A DNA stretch of 33,781 nucleotides from Desulfovibrio sp. GTDB lineage: Bacteria > Desulfobacterota > Desulfovibrionia > Desulfovibrionales > Desulfovibrionaceae. Below the pieces are notes generated by a model. The model had not been told where the DNA came from, did no database searches, and saw only the letters and a list, made by a program, of their open reading frames with translations. Location of the stretch: NCBI GenBank assembly GCA_031290615.1, contig JAITNF010000036.1:1-33781 (forward strand). Reading direction: 5' to 3'. Numbering within the stretch: position 1 is the stretch's first letter; each line of letters begins with the position of its first letter. The position numbers and the translations under genes are program-made. Shown here one piece after another: positions 25,081-33,639 of the stretch.

Positions 25081-27374
25081 TGAGTCAAATATCGCAGATC
25101 GGCAATGGCGGACAAATTTCCGATCTGTGTCAGTCAAATACGCAACTTGTTGAATTGACCGGAACAGTCGACCGACTTCTTTTTCATAATGAAGATAACG
25201 GCTATACTGTTCTACGGTTGAATCCGATCTCCTCTGCGGACGCATGGCAAAATGACAAGTATCCGATGTTTTCGCCTGATCCTGTGACATGCGTGGGCTA
25301 TATACTGAAACCGCAGGCAGGCGCGCAGATCAAGGTGAAAGGGTGTTGGGTCAATAATCACCGGTATGGACGCCAGTTTGCCTTTGATGTTGCAGAAGAA
25401 ATTTTGCCTGCCACCATTGAGAGCATCCGTCTTTATTTGAGTTCAGGCTTCATCAGTGGTGTGGGCGACGGGATGGCCGGTCGTATTGTCAAACTTTTCG
25501 GCAAAGATACCCTGCGAGTATTGGATGACGAGCCTGAATTGCTGCTCAAAGTTCACGGCATCGGCAAAAAAACTCTTGAGCGTATTCAACAGAGCCGGGC
25601 AGAACACAGAGGCATACGCGATCTGCTACTCTTCCTTCAGCCGCACGGCATCACTACATCCTACGCGTTGCGTATTTACAAAGCCTATGGCACCCAAGCA
25701 CTGAAGATTGTGCGGGAAAATCCCTACCGTCTCGCCATGGATATTCGCGGCATTGGCTTTGTAACAGCGGACGCCGCTGCCCGCAAGCTTGGCTTTGAGC
25801 GGGAACATCCGTTGCGAATTCAGGCCGGCACACTTTATGTACTGCAAAAATCAACGGATGACGGAAACGTGTACTTACCGGAAAATGTTCTGATTGAGTC
25901 TGCCTGCACTCAGCTTGACGTCGCGGTAGACATGGTTTCCGAGGCCATTGATTTCCTGGAAAGCGACGAAAAAATTGTTCGGGAAGAAATGGCGGAGGAA
26001 ACTGGCGTTTATTTGAGCCGCTACCATCACTGTGAGGCCAAAATTGCCTTTTATCTGCAACGTCTGCTCCACTCACCCCGTTCTGTGGATATTACCGATT
26101 CTCAAGCTTCGGTGGACAAGGTGATCTCTGAAATTCCCATGAACCTTGCGCCGGAACAAATCAACGCGCTGCACATGGTGACGCGCAGCAAAATCATGGT
26201 GTTGACCGGGGGTCCGGGCACGGGCAAAACGACGATTATCAATGCCATTATACGTCTTTTTGGCGAAAAACACGCGCGTATTTTACTGGCCGCCCCTACA
26301 GGACGGGCAGCCAAACGTATGGCCGAATCCTGCTCATATGAAGCGCGTACTCTTCATCGCTTGCTGGAATACAGCCCTAAGGAAGATGGTTTTGCCCGTA
26401 ATGAGAATAATCCCTTGGCCTGTGGGCTTCTTGTGGTGGACGAGTCTTCCATGATGGACTGTCTGCTTTTTTATCATTTGCTCAAAGCCGTCCCTCTTGG
26501 AGCAAATCTGGTGCTTGTGGGGGACATACATCAACTGCCTTCCATAGGTCCGGGAAATGTACTGTCCGACATCATTGAGTCGGGCTTTGTTCCTGTGGCG
26601 AAACTGACGAAAATTTTTCGTCAGTCTTCCGAAAGCGAGATTATCTGCAACGCTCACCTCATCAACCAAGGCATTGTTCCTCCGCTTGAATCAAATAAAA
26701 ACAGGTTGTCGGACTTCTATTTTATACAGCAGAACGCCCCTGAAAAAGTCGCCCATATTATGGTGGATCTGGTGCGTAATCATATACCGCGCCGTTTCGG
26801 TTTAAATCCTGTGGATGACATTCAGGTTTTGACGCCGATGCACAAAGGAACTGTTGGGGCAGGGCGCATGAATGCGCTCTTGCAGGAAGTCCTTAATCCC
26901 AACGGGCTTGAGGTTCGACGCGGCGATAGGGCATTCCGTCTGCACGACAAGGTGATGCAACTGCGCAACAATTATGACAAAGATGTTTTTAACGGCGATA
27001 TGGGCCGCATTGTTTCTGTCGACACCAAAAATTTCGCCTTGAGCATCAGCTTCGACGATCGTGTCGTTACGTATGAGTTTTCCGAACTGGATGAGCTTGT
27101 TCCGGCCTACGCCATTTCCATCCACAAGTCACAGGGATCGGAATACGAAGCCGTGGTTATTCCCATCATGATGCAGCATTATGTGCTGTTGCAGCGTAAT
27201 CTGATTTATACAGGTGTCACGCGCGGCAAAAAACTTGTTATTCTGGTAGGGGAGGACAAAGCGCTCCATATGGCCGTCAAAAACAACAAAATTCGTCGGC
27301 GTTATACGCGACTGGTCTTGCGGATGCGTCCCGATACACAATATCAAACTGCAAGAGAAATACCTATGCCGTAA
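25080..27374 (+). CDS. recD2: RecD2-type ATP-dependent DNA helicase
   Basis: This 764-residue superfamily 1 helicase is of the RecD2 (YrrC-like) type found in bacteria without RecBC partnership; no recB or recC is nearby. It has the N-terminal OB-like segment and helix-hairpin-helix pieces (GIGKKTLERI near 160-170), the Walker A motif GGPGTGKTT at 377-385, the Walker B VVDESSM near 452-458, and late motifs GDIHQLPSIGPGNVL, IFRQS and YAISIHKSQGSEY (motif VI region). ATG 25080 overlaps the aroC stop; a TTG three bases earlier is less likely. The likely role is 5'-3' unwinding in DNA repair. Confidence 0.92.
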   Translation: MSQISQIGNGGQISDLCQSNTQLVELTGTVDRLLFHNEDNGYTVLRLNPISSADAWQNDKYPMFSPDPVTCVGYILKPQAGAQIKVKGCWVNNHRYGRQFAFDVAEEILPATIESIRLYLSSGFISGVGDGMAGRIVKLFGKDTLRVLDDEPELLLKVHGIGKKTLERIQQSRAEHRGIRDLLLFLQPHGITTSYALRIYKAYGTQALKIVRENPYRLAMDIRGIGFVTADAAARKLGFEREHPLRIQAGTLYVLQKSTDDGNVYLPENVLIESACTQLDVAVDMVSEAIDFLESDEKIVREEMAEETGVYLSRYHHCEAKIAFYLQRLLHSPRSVDITDSQASVDKVISEIPMNLAPEQINALHMVTRSKIMVLTGGPGTGKTTIINAIIRLFGEKHARILLAAPTGRAAKRMAESCSYEARTLHRLLEYSPKEDGFARNENNPLACGLLVVDESSMMDCLLFYHLLKAVPLGANLVLVGDIHQLPSIGPGNVLSDIIESGFVPVAKLTKIFRQSSESEIICNAHLINQGIVPPLESNKNRLSDFYFIQQNAPEKVAHIMVDLVRNHIPRRFGLNPVDDIQVLTPMHKGTVGAGRMNALLQEVLNPNGLEVRRGDRAFRLHDKVMQLRNNYDKDVFNGDMGRIVSVDTKNFALSISFDDRVVTYEFSELDELVPAYAISIHKSQGSEYEAVVIPIMMQHYVLLQRNLIYTGVTRGKKLVILVGEDKALHMAVKNNKIRRRYTRLVLRMRPDTQYQTAREIPMP

Positions 27375-27642
27375 AGCGCGAGCGCCGTTGCTCTGTTCAG
27401 ATTTTCAATCAAGGAGTATTTCGCTTTACCGCAATATTTAGGGAAACGCTTATTTAATCACCCCAAAGCACCTCAAATGGCTCGTCAAAATAAAATTTTT
27501 ATATTAAATGTACTATTATTGAACCTGTCAATTCAGCAAACCCTTATCCACTCTGCATGTTGCCGCAGGTACGGAGGAGCGCTTGGACGACGGTTGAACC
27601 CCGTACGTTTTTTATTTAAGGCTCAACCAGACCTGTCGACAT

Positions 27643-28061
27643 TCATTTTAACCAAAATAAAACAGCGGCAAGCCGCAAAAACGCCATAAAGAAAATCGTC
27701 GGCTTGTTATACCGAGTTGCCATCCACATGAAATGCTTAATTTTGCCAAACATTATTTCGATAACATCGCGTTCTTTATTTATATAAAAAGCTATCATAT
27801 TCACGAGGTTCTTTGCGGTTTGATTTGGCCGGTATCACTGCCTCCGCATCCATCATGCCAATCTCGTCCACGATATAACCGGCATCGTACCCTTTTTATC
27901 CGCCAACTCCGCATCTGTCCTTTTTCCCGCAAACGGCGGGAGCGCTCGCGGAAAGTCCGAAAAGGGTTGCCCAAGGCGTCGGCAAGCGCATGAATCTTTG
28001 TGCCAAAACCGCTACGGGAACTGAAGCCTGACCTTGCCGCCCCCTTTAGCGCCAGCAGCAT
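27643..28061 (-). pseudogene. IS5-family transposase remnant (IS427/ISL2-like)
   Basis: Minus-strand pieces in several frames reconstruct the core and C-terminus: SGFGTKIHALADALGNPF (28000 region), then after shifts YDAGYIVDEIGMM, VIPAKSNRKEPREYDSF, and finally KERDVIEIMFGKIKHF with MATRYNKPTIFFMAFLRLAA, ending at the stop 27643-27645. These are the DALGNP, IP.KSNR and RYDK..F..F motifs of IS5-group transposases. At least three frameshifts and one stop are required, and the N-terminus is absent. Confidence 0.85.
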
Positions 28062-28355
28062 TTGGTGATATGACGCCGACGGGTAGCCAGGAAAAGATAG
28101 TGCGCTACGCCCTCGCCGGCTTACTGACCGATGTTGCCGAGTGTCTGCTGCCTGTTCGCGGCATCGCGGCCACCGGCATGATCACTAACTTTAAAAGTGG
28201 TTACAAAAATTGGAGGCTGGTCATAGACAAGGCCGCTATAAGCCTGTTGCAAGAAATACCTCTGGAGATGAAATCTCCAAAGGTATTTTGTACACAGGAA
28301 CATATACACGACGTGCTCCTATAAAACAAAGCGCGCTTAACACCTTGGAATCTTT

Positions 28356-28401
28356 TGGCGTCCCCAAGGGGATTCTAATCCCTGTTGACGGAGTGAAAGC
28401 C
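28356..28401 (-). other. Decayed 3' half of tRNA-Glu(UUC): probable att scar
   Basis: Read on the minus strand, 28401 to 28356 contains the anticodon loop CTTTCAC (anticodon TTC), then AACAGGGATTAGAATCCCC, then TTGGGGACGCCA. It follows the 3' half of bacterial tRNA-Glu (as I remember that of E. coli) from the anticodon loop to the encoded CCA. Two T-arm changes stand out, TTCGAAT to TTAGAAT and one stem G to A. The 5' half is not present: upstream bases do not form the other half of the anticodon stem. Tyrosine integrases commonly use exactly this portion of a tRNA as the attachment site. Confidence 0.7.
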
Positions 28402-28550
28402 ATTTTGCAACCCCACGCTACTCAAGGAAATCAAGGAGTTAGTTGTGCATAGCGAAACAAAAAAGCGTAGCGGTACACAGCGTGGTACACAGTCCCGGTA
28501 CACATTCAGACTCCAAATGATCCTTGCGAACCCGGTTTTATTCCCCATCG

Positions 28551-28728
28551 AGGCCAGCCGTAAAATCATATTCAGGCTCGGTTGTTTTTTACCGCTCTCC
28601 AGTGTGCAGATAAAAGAGAGCACTACATCCACCCGCTCGCTCAACTGTTCCTGTGCCAGTCCTTTTTCCAGCCGGTATATGCTGAGCACAGCGCCGAAGG
28701 CGTCTGAATGTTTTTTCTTTTCAGCCAT
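28551..28728 (-). pseudogene. XRE/Cro-type helix-turn-helix regulator, truncated
   Basis: ATG 28728 starts MAEKKKHSDAFGAVLSIYRL, then EKGLAQEQLSERVDVVLSFI and LESGKKQPSLNMILRLA, a standard XRE helix-turn-helix of about 50 residues. After residue 59 the sequence loses family character (SMGNKTGFARIIW...) and the open frame runs on into the tRNA-Glu scar, ending at 28375. An alternative frame at the same point also meets a stop quickly. No good Shine-Dalgarno precedes the ATG. Small XRE regulators are common beside att sites of integrative elements, so this is probably a leftover of one. Confidence 0.6.
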
Positions 28729-28850
28729 TCAGACACTATAGCGAAGAGTTCTTCCTTTTTTGTTCACCCACTGGTGCCATTATTTACCCATAGGTGAACA
28801 TTCAGCGGGAAAGTGTGCCAATAAAATGCGGGTACGGGGATAGAGGTTAT

Positions 28851-29081
28851 TTATCTTGCAGTTTTTCCAAGACAATAAGGTGTGGATTGCCGCCTGGACA
28901 GCCATTGCCGCGTCAGCCAGGGAATGGCATACCGGCAGGGACGGTTGCGGGTATTGATGCATTGTTCAGCCAAGGCGAACATCAGGCGAATCAGCGTATC
29001 CGCCTTACGCTCGAAATCACGGACAATGTGATTGTACTCCTTATGGAGTTCTGAGCTGGCCGCAAACGCGCACGACAGCCT
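28851..29081 (-). pseudogene. Unidentified coding remnant
   Basis: The minus frame between a TAA at 29082-29084 and a TAA at 28851-28853 is open for about 77 codons. Its middle looks genuinely coding (SSELHKEYNHIVRDFERK then ADTLIRLMFALAEQC). The only ATG is internal (MFALAEQ...) and there is no ribosome-binding site at the open end, so the start has been lost or shifted. I recognise no family. It lies on the putative element side of the tRNA-Glu scar. Confidence 0.35.
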
Positions 29082-29563
29082 TTATGCCGCATCTCCTTTA
29101 TGTGGCTGGTTACGCCGTGGCGCGGGCGGGATGCCCGCACCGGCCCCATGCGCCGGGCGTCAAAATTGGATTACATTTTTACAATGTCCATAAGTTTTTG
29201 ATAATTATTCACAACATCATACTTAACTTTGTCTTTATCGGCGGTGGTTGTGGAGCCGGAGAAAAAATCGAGGATGAGGTCGCTGTCTTCAACACCTGCC
29301 ATTTTCAGGAACTTAACTATTACTGGTCATATTAGGACAAACAATCCCCTGGAACGTCTTAAACGTGAGATATGACGTCGTACACAAGCAGCAGGAGTTT
29401 CTCTGAGGTCATGCGGCCTGATGCTGATATGTGCCCGTTTAGATACATGGGCAGGCAAAAGTGGGATTTGCAACGGGACATCAATATGGAGACCGGAAAA
29501 GGCGGCAGCGTAACTTGGAGCAGGTCAGCTACCAGTCTCATTGTCTGGCACTGAGTCCGCAAT
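29082..29563. other. Gene-free stretch downstream of rpmB
   Basis: No frame here has family motifs. A minus frame at 29359-29601 partly overlaps rpmB and gives a low-complexity hydrophobic peptide without recognisable domains. A GC-rich 6-bp hairpin (GCGGGC / GCCCGC) lies near 29125. The sequence appears decayed. Confidence 0.4.
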
Positions 29564-29791
29564 TCAGGACTGTTTCGACGACGGCTTATCTTTGACCACA
29601 ACTGGCTTGACGACGGTGCCCGAGCGCAGACAACGCGTGCAGACCATCAGCGTACGCACATTGCCATCAGGGAACTGATGGTGCACACGCTGCAGATTGG
29701 GATTGAAGCGACGTTTTGTCTTGATATTGGAATGGCTTACAAGGTTGCCGACCTGAGGCTTTTTACCACAAAAAACACATTCTTTGCTCAT
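29564..29791 (-). CDS. rpmB: 50S ribosomal protein L28 (zinc-binding form)
   Basis: L28 is a small protein of the large ribosomal subunit. The 75-residue product has the zinc pairs CVFC (Cys5, Cys8) and CTRC (Cys51, Cys54), plus the basic block [15 protein letters not shown] typical of L28. Start ATG 29791 is five bases after GGAGG; an ATG one codon earlier would sit too close to it. It is divergent from the hydrogenase genes. The surrounding genes expected from other Desulfovibrio genomes are not recognisable here. Confidence 0.97.
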   Translation of the reverse strand: MSKECVFCGKKPQVGNLVSHSNIKTKRRFNPNLQRVHHQFPDGNVRTLMVCTRCLRSGTVVKPVVVKDKPSSKQS

Positions 29792-29807
29792 CATACCCTC
29801 CTGCGCG

Positions 29808-29829
29808 AATCAGAAATCGGCCTCTGATT
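29808..29829 (-). promoter_or_regulatory. Hairpin just upstream of the rpmB ribosome-binding site
   Basis: AATCAGA (29808-29814) and TCTGATT (29823-29829) are perfect inverted arms around an 8-base loop, a few bases before the rpmB Shine-Dalgarno in its leader. Ribosomal protein leaders often carry autoregulatory structures, so this could control rpmB, but no known L28-binding motif is recognised. Confidence 0.4.
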
Positions 29830-29862
29830 TTCGTTGGAAACATATTTTATAAACATAAAAAA

Positions 29863-29892
29863 ATTATATATTCCATAGCGACAAAAAAGCAA
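29863..29892 (-). promoter_or_regulatory. Candidate rpmB promoter
   Basis: On the minus strand TATAAT (plus 29863-29868) is a perfect -10 hexamer, with TTGCTT (plus 29887-29892) as a fair -35 at 18 bases. It lies about 70 bases upstream of the rpmB start. The area is AT-rich, so chance matches are possible. Confidence 0.45.
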
Positions 29893-30325
29893 GATTATTA
29901 TGTCATGTTTTTTCCCTAACAGGGAATAAATAACTTTGACAACTTCGCAAAAATTTTATTTAAGCAATGATCAAGGATTTTCTGGTATTATCATTGGCTT
30001 GAATTCCGGCTAATAACGCAATATTCACGTCCATCTCTGTCCGACTCCGAATACCCCCGGCAACTCAAAATACATTATATTATAGTATTGAACGACATTG
30101 TTAAGGTCAATCTATCAATTTCATACCCCTATTGACCGATTTCAATTCCCGATATATCCTCACAAGCAATTCAGATGGCGAGATTTAAAGCACATAAATG
30201 CGCTGTTATGCCGCATGGATTTTCCGCATAAACCGTGTGCCCATCAAATTGGACTCAAAAAGTTGATTCCCGGCAACGGGATTTTTACCGGCCTTTCATT
30301 CATCTTTGCCAGGAGGCAATTTATT
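29893..30325 (+). other. Long upstream region of the hydrogenase genes
   Basis: More than 400 bases precede the hydrogenase start with no supported gene. A frame open from 30098 joins the hydrogenase frame but shows no domain, and the ribosome-binding site lies at the downstream ATG. A TTGACA at 29936-29941 with a poor -10 (TTTAAG, 17-base spacer) and AT-rich TATATTATAG near 30075-30084 are possible plus-strand promoter parts. The palindrome at 29912-29926 lies at the rpmB side. Confidence 0.4.
29912..29926. repeat. Palindrome TTCCCT-aac-AGGGAA
   Basis: Perfect 6-bp arms with a 3-base centre lie between the divergent rpmB and hydrogenase genes, 10 bases ahead of a TTGACA hexamer. It could be an operator for a dimeric regulator, but I cannot name one. 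Confidence 0.35.
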
Positions 30326-31267
30326 ATGCGTATTGCTGTTGGTCTGGGCATAAAAAGCGGAGAGGAGCGTCTTGAAAGCCAAGGCATAACACGCCGCGAT
30401 TTTATGAAATTCTGTACCGCGATAACAGTAACCATGGGCATGAGGCCAGCCTTTGCCGCCAATGTTGCGGCGGCCCTGACAGGGCACAGACCATCTGTGG
30501 TGTACCTGCACATGGCAGAATGCACAGGTTGCTCTGAAGCGCTTCTGCGCACCTATAAACCATTTATTGACGCTCTCATCCTTGACACCATTTCTCTGGA
30601 TTATCACGAAACCATCATGGCCGCTGCCGGCGAGGCCGCCGAAGATGCGCTGAATCAGGCCGTGGAAAATCCCGAGGGCTTTATCTGCATTGTCGAGGGC
30701 GCTGTACCCACAGCGATGAACGGAAAATACGGTTATGTGGGCGGACACACCATGTTTGACATCTGCCAACGGACTCTACCCAAGGCCAAAGCCGTTGTGT
30801 GCATGGGCACCTGCGCGGCGTACGGCGGCGTACAGGCGGCCAAACCAAATCCTACGGAAGCAAAGGGCATTGCCGAATGTTTTCCTGCTATCAAACCAAT
30901 CAATATAGCCGGCTGTCCGCCCAATCCGCTCAATCTGGCGGGCGCGCTGGTGGCATTTTTACAAGGGCAAGAAATCAGACTGGACGAACTTGGCCGTCCT
31001 GTTATGTTCTTTGGGCAGAACGTGCATGAACTCTGTGAACGTCGCAAATTTTTTGACGAAGGCAAGTTTGCGTCCTCCTTCAACTCCAGGGAGGCCCGTG
31101 AAGGTTGGTGCCTGTACGACATTGGTTGTAAAGGTCCGCAAACATACAACAACTGTCCCAAAGTTCTGTTTAACGAAACCAACTGGCCTGTACGCGCCGG
31201 ACATCCCTGCATCGGTTGCAGCGAGCCCGGATTCTGGGACTCCATGTCGCCATTTTATCAGAGCTAG
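30326..31267 (+). CDS. hynB: Periplasmic [NiFe] hydrogenase small subunit
   Basis: The 313-residue small subunit carries the iron-sulfur relay of a group 1 uptake-type hydrogenase. Start ATG 30326 follows AGGAGG and gives a Tat signal, RRDFMKF at 23-29, with cleavage likely after PAFA; the complex is thus exported folded. Proximal-cluster Cys66 and Cys69 lie in ECTGCSE, with further ligands in MGTCAAYGG and IAGCPPNP. The C-terminal clusters are served by [18 protein letters not shown] and PCIGCSEP. The sequence closely follows the Desulfovibrio vulgaris enzyme as I remember it. It is eight bases from the large-subunit gene. Gene naming for the two subunits differs between Desulfovibrio species; hynB is used here in the D. 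vulgaris sense. Confidence 0.97.
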   Translation: MRIAVGLGIKSGEERLESQGITRRDFMKFCTAITVTMGMRPAFAANVAAALTGHRPSVVYLHMAECTGCSEALLRTYKPFIDALILDTISLDYHETIMAAAGEAAEDALNQAVENPEGFICIVEGAVPTAMNGKYGYVGGHTMFDICQRTLPKAKAVVCMGTCAAYGGVQAAKPNPTEAKGIAECFPAIKPINIAGCPPNPLNLAGALVAFLQGQEIRLDELGRPVMFFGQNVHELCERRKFFDEGKFASSFNSREAREGWCLYDIGCKGPQTYNNCPKVLFNETNWPVRAGHPCIGCSEPGFWDSMSPFYQS

Positions 31268-31275
31268 GGGGAGCT

Positions 31276-32961
31276 ATGAGCGAAATTATGAAAACAGCCC
31301 AGAGCGATTACACAGGCCCGGTGGTGGTGGATCCGCTCACTCGTATTGAAGGACACCTGCGTGTTGAAGTGGAAGTGGAAAACGGCAAAATCAAGGAAGC
31401 CCGCACCTGCGGAACGCTCTTCCGCGGCTTGGAAACCATTCTTAGAGGCCGCGACCCGCGCGACGCACAGCATTTTACGCAACGCACCTGCGGCGTGTGT
31501 ACCCTTACTCACGCCCTTGCCACCACACGCGCCCTTGAAGACGCCATCAACAAGCCCATTCCTGCAAACGCCACCTATATCCGCAATCTTGCGCTCGGCA
31601 TGTTGTTCCTGCATGACCATATTGTGCATTTTTATCATCTGCACGCTCTGGACTTCGTGGATGTGACGGCCGCCCTGAATGCCGATCCGGCAAAAGCGGC
31701 CAAGATTGCCGCGTCCATCTCCCCTCGCGAAGTTACAGCCGACGAATACAAGACAGTGCAGGACAAACTCACGGCCTTTGTACAGAACGGGCAACTCGGT
31801 CCTTTTACCAACGCCTATTTCCTTGGTGGACATCCGGCCTACCAGCTTGATCCGGAAATTAACCTCATTGCCACGGCAGACTACCTCAAAGCCCTGCGCA
31901 TTCAGGTGGAAACGGCGCGGGCAATGGCGGTTTTCGGCGCTAAAAATCCACATACCCAGTTTATGGTAGGCGGCGGCGTTACCTGCTATGAGGCACTTAC
32001 GCCCGAGCGCATCAAGGAATTTCGCGAGTTGTACAAAAAATCACGCGAATTTGTTGAACAATACTACATTCCTGACCTTCTTGCGGTAATCGGGGGATAC
32101 AAAAATTGGGCATCTTTCGGCGGAACGCAAAACTTCATGGCTTTTGGCGAATTTCCAGCACCGGGCGGCGAGCGGGATCTGAACAGCCGCTGGCTCAAGC
32201 CCGGCGTAATTTACAACCGTAAAATCGTCGATGCGCAGAAATTTGACCCGTCAAAAATTGCCGAACATGTCCGCCACAGTTGGTATGAGGGCGAGCAGGC
32301 ACACACACCATATGAAGGCGAAACAAAACCAGCTTTCACAAAAATGGGCGACAAGGACCGCTATTCCTGGCTTAAAGCTCCCCGCTACGACAACAATTCC
32401 ATGGAAACAGGTCCGCTTGCACAGATGCTTGTCGCTTATGCGCAGAATCACAAAATTGTGAAGCCGCTTGTCCAGACAGTACTCGACAAGTTGAGCGTGG
32501 GGTCGGAAGCTCTTTTCTCCACTCTTGGTCGCACGGCAGCGCGCGGCATAGAAACCTTGGCAGTTGCCGAGCAGATTGAAAAATGGCTTGAGGAGTACGA
32601 AAATAATATCGGCAGGGGCGACAAAAAAATTGTTGAGGATTATGCGGATCCCAAGGATGCCAAGGGTGTGGGCTTTGTTACTGCACCCCGCGGTGGGCTC
32701 TCGCACTGGTTGGTGACGGACGCAAACGCGAAAATTTCCAACTTCCAGCTTGTAGTGCCCACCACTTGGAATCTGGGGCCTCGTGATGCGGGCAACATGC
32801 CCGGAGCGGCGGAAGAAGCTCTTGTGGGAACGCCGGTGGCCGATCCCAAGCGTCCTGTGGAGATTCTGCGCACCATCCACTCCTTTGACCCCTGTATTGC
32901 CTGTGCCGTGCATGTGATAGACGGACAGACCAATGAGGTACACAAGTTCAAGGTGCTGTAA
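31276..32961 (+). CDS. hynA: Periplasmic [NiFe] hydrogenase large subunit
   Basis: The 561-residue large subunit holds the Ni-Fe centre. The ligand pairs are intact: Cys72 and Cys75 in RTCGVC, and Cys540 and Cys543 in DPCIAC, with cysteine rather than selenocysteine at all four positions. The sequence after His546 leaves a 15-residue C-terminal tail, the usual substrate of a maturation endopeptidase. It has no signal of its own and should be carried out by the Tat signal of the small subunit. Start ATG 31276 follows GGGGGAG. No endopeptidase, hyp or cytochrome c3 gene is present downstream; IS debris follows at once. The natural role is periplasmic H2 oxidation feeding c-type cytochromes (family knowledge). 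Confidence 0.97.
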   Translation: MSEIMKTAQSDYTGPVVVDPLTRIEGHLRVEVEVENGKIKEARTCGTLFRGLETILRGRDPRDAQHFTQRTCGVCTLTHALATTRALEDAINKPIPANATYIRNLALGMLFLHDHIVHFYHLHALDFVDVTAALNADPAKAAKIAASISPREVTADEYKTVQDKLTAFVQNGQLGPFTNAYFLGGHPAYQLDPEINLIATADYLKALRIQVETARAMAVFGAKNPHTQFMVGGGVTCYEALTPERIKEFRELYKKSREFVEQYYIPDLLAVIGGYKNWASFGGTQNFMAFGEFPAPGGERDLNSRWLKPGVIYNRKIVDAQKFDPSKIAEHVRHSWYEGEQAHTPYEGETKPAFTKMGDKDRYSWLKAPRYDNNSMETGPLAQMLVAYAQNHKIVKPLVQTVLDKLSVGSEALFSTLGRTAARGIETLAVAEQIEKWLEEYENNIGRGDKKIVEDYADPKDAKGVGFVTAPRGGLSHWLVTDANAKISNFQLVVPTTWNLGPRDAGNMPGAAEEALVGTPVADPKRPVEILRTIHSFDPCIACAVHVIDGQTNEVHKFKVL

Positions 32962-33041
32962 GATTGTTATGCAATAATACTCTACCGGCTGACTGTGGCT
33001 TCAGGCAACAGCTAAAGCTAGCGATTTAGGTATATTGCGCC

Positions 33042-33397
33042 ATCAGTGAACGGATTGCCCGCTATTGTGAAGCTGAATAGCCTGTCGCGGCGACGTTGAG
33101 GTGGACTAAAGCTACTTCGGAGTTCGCCGGGTAAGTTGAGTTTGAAAGCGTTATTTACTCTGACGACCGGCGAGTTTATGATGGCCTTATGGAATCAACT
33201 GGTTTTCCAACAATCACACATCAACGGCACGAAAAGTTTCCGAGCCTTCGCCAAAACTCGGTTGGCATGCTTCAGGGGTTTACAAAAACACACTTTTTAC
33301 TTCCACTTGAAAGAATGCGAATTTCGTTTTAATCTCAGAGGATATATACAAAATGGTCCTCAAAATGTTCCGGGAAAATCCTCTCAGCCAAGCATGA
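33042..33397 (+). pseudogene. IS1595-family (ISXO2-like) transposase remnant
   Basis: Pieces in several plus frames give ISERIARYCEAE; then GDVEVD, a stop and SYFGVRRV (the first catalytic Asp block); then VIYSDDRRVYDGLMES; then HINGTKSFRAFAKTRL, QKHTFYFHLKECEFRFN; and after a shift DIYKMVLKMFRENPL to the stop at 33395-33397. This order matches the DDE core and C-terminus of IS1595/ISXO2 transposases. Internal deletion and at least three lesions make it inactive. It begins about 80 bases after the hydrogenase operon. Confidence 0.85.
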
Positions 33398-33639
33398 CCA
33401 AACATAAAAATATACTATCGAATTTTATAGAAATACTATTGCGTATCATTGCGATACATAAATACTCTTAATGTTGCGAGAGAAAGAAAGAATTTTGCGA
33501 CGGGCAGGTGTATCTTCGCTCAAAAGGCGAAATCAGAGCTTGAATTCTCCTCCTCGAGAACTTATGATGTGATCGAAAAATGATATGTTTTTTATCGGCC
33601 TGTTGGACGGAATTTTTTCTGCGGTAGGTCTGTCTGTCT

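Noticed and set aside
30098-30325. An in-frame 76-codon N-terminal extension of the hydrogenase small subunit.
   Set aside because: The twin-arginine signal starts at the ATG 30326, which has its own AGGAGG; an extension would bury the Tat signal and shows no domain.
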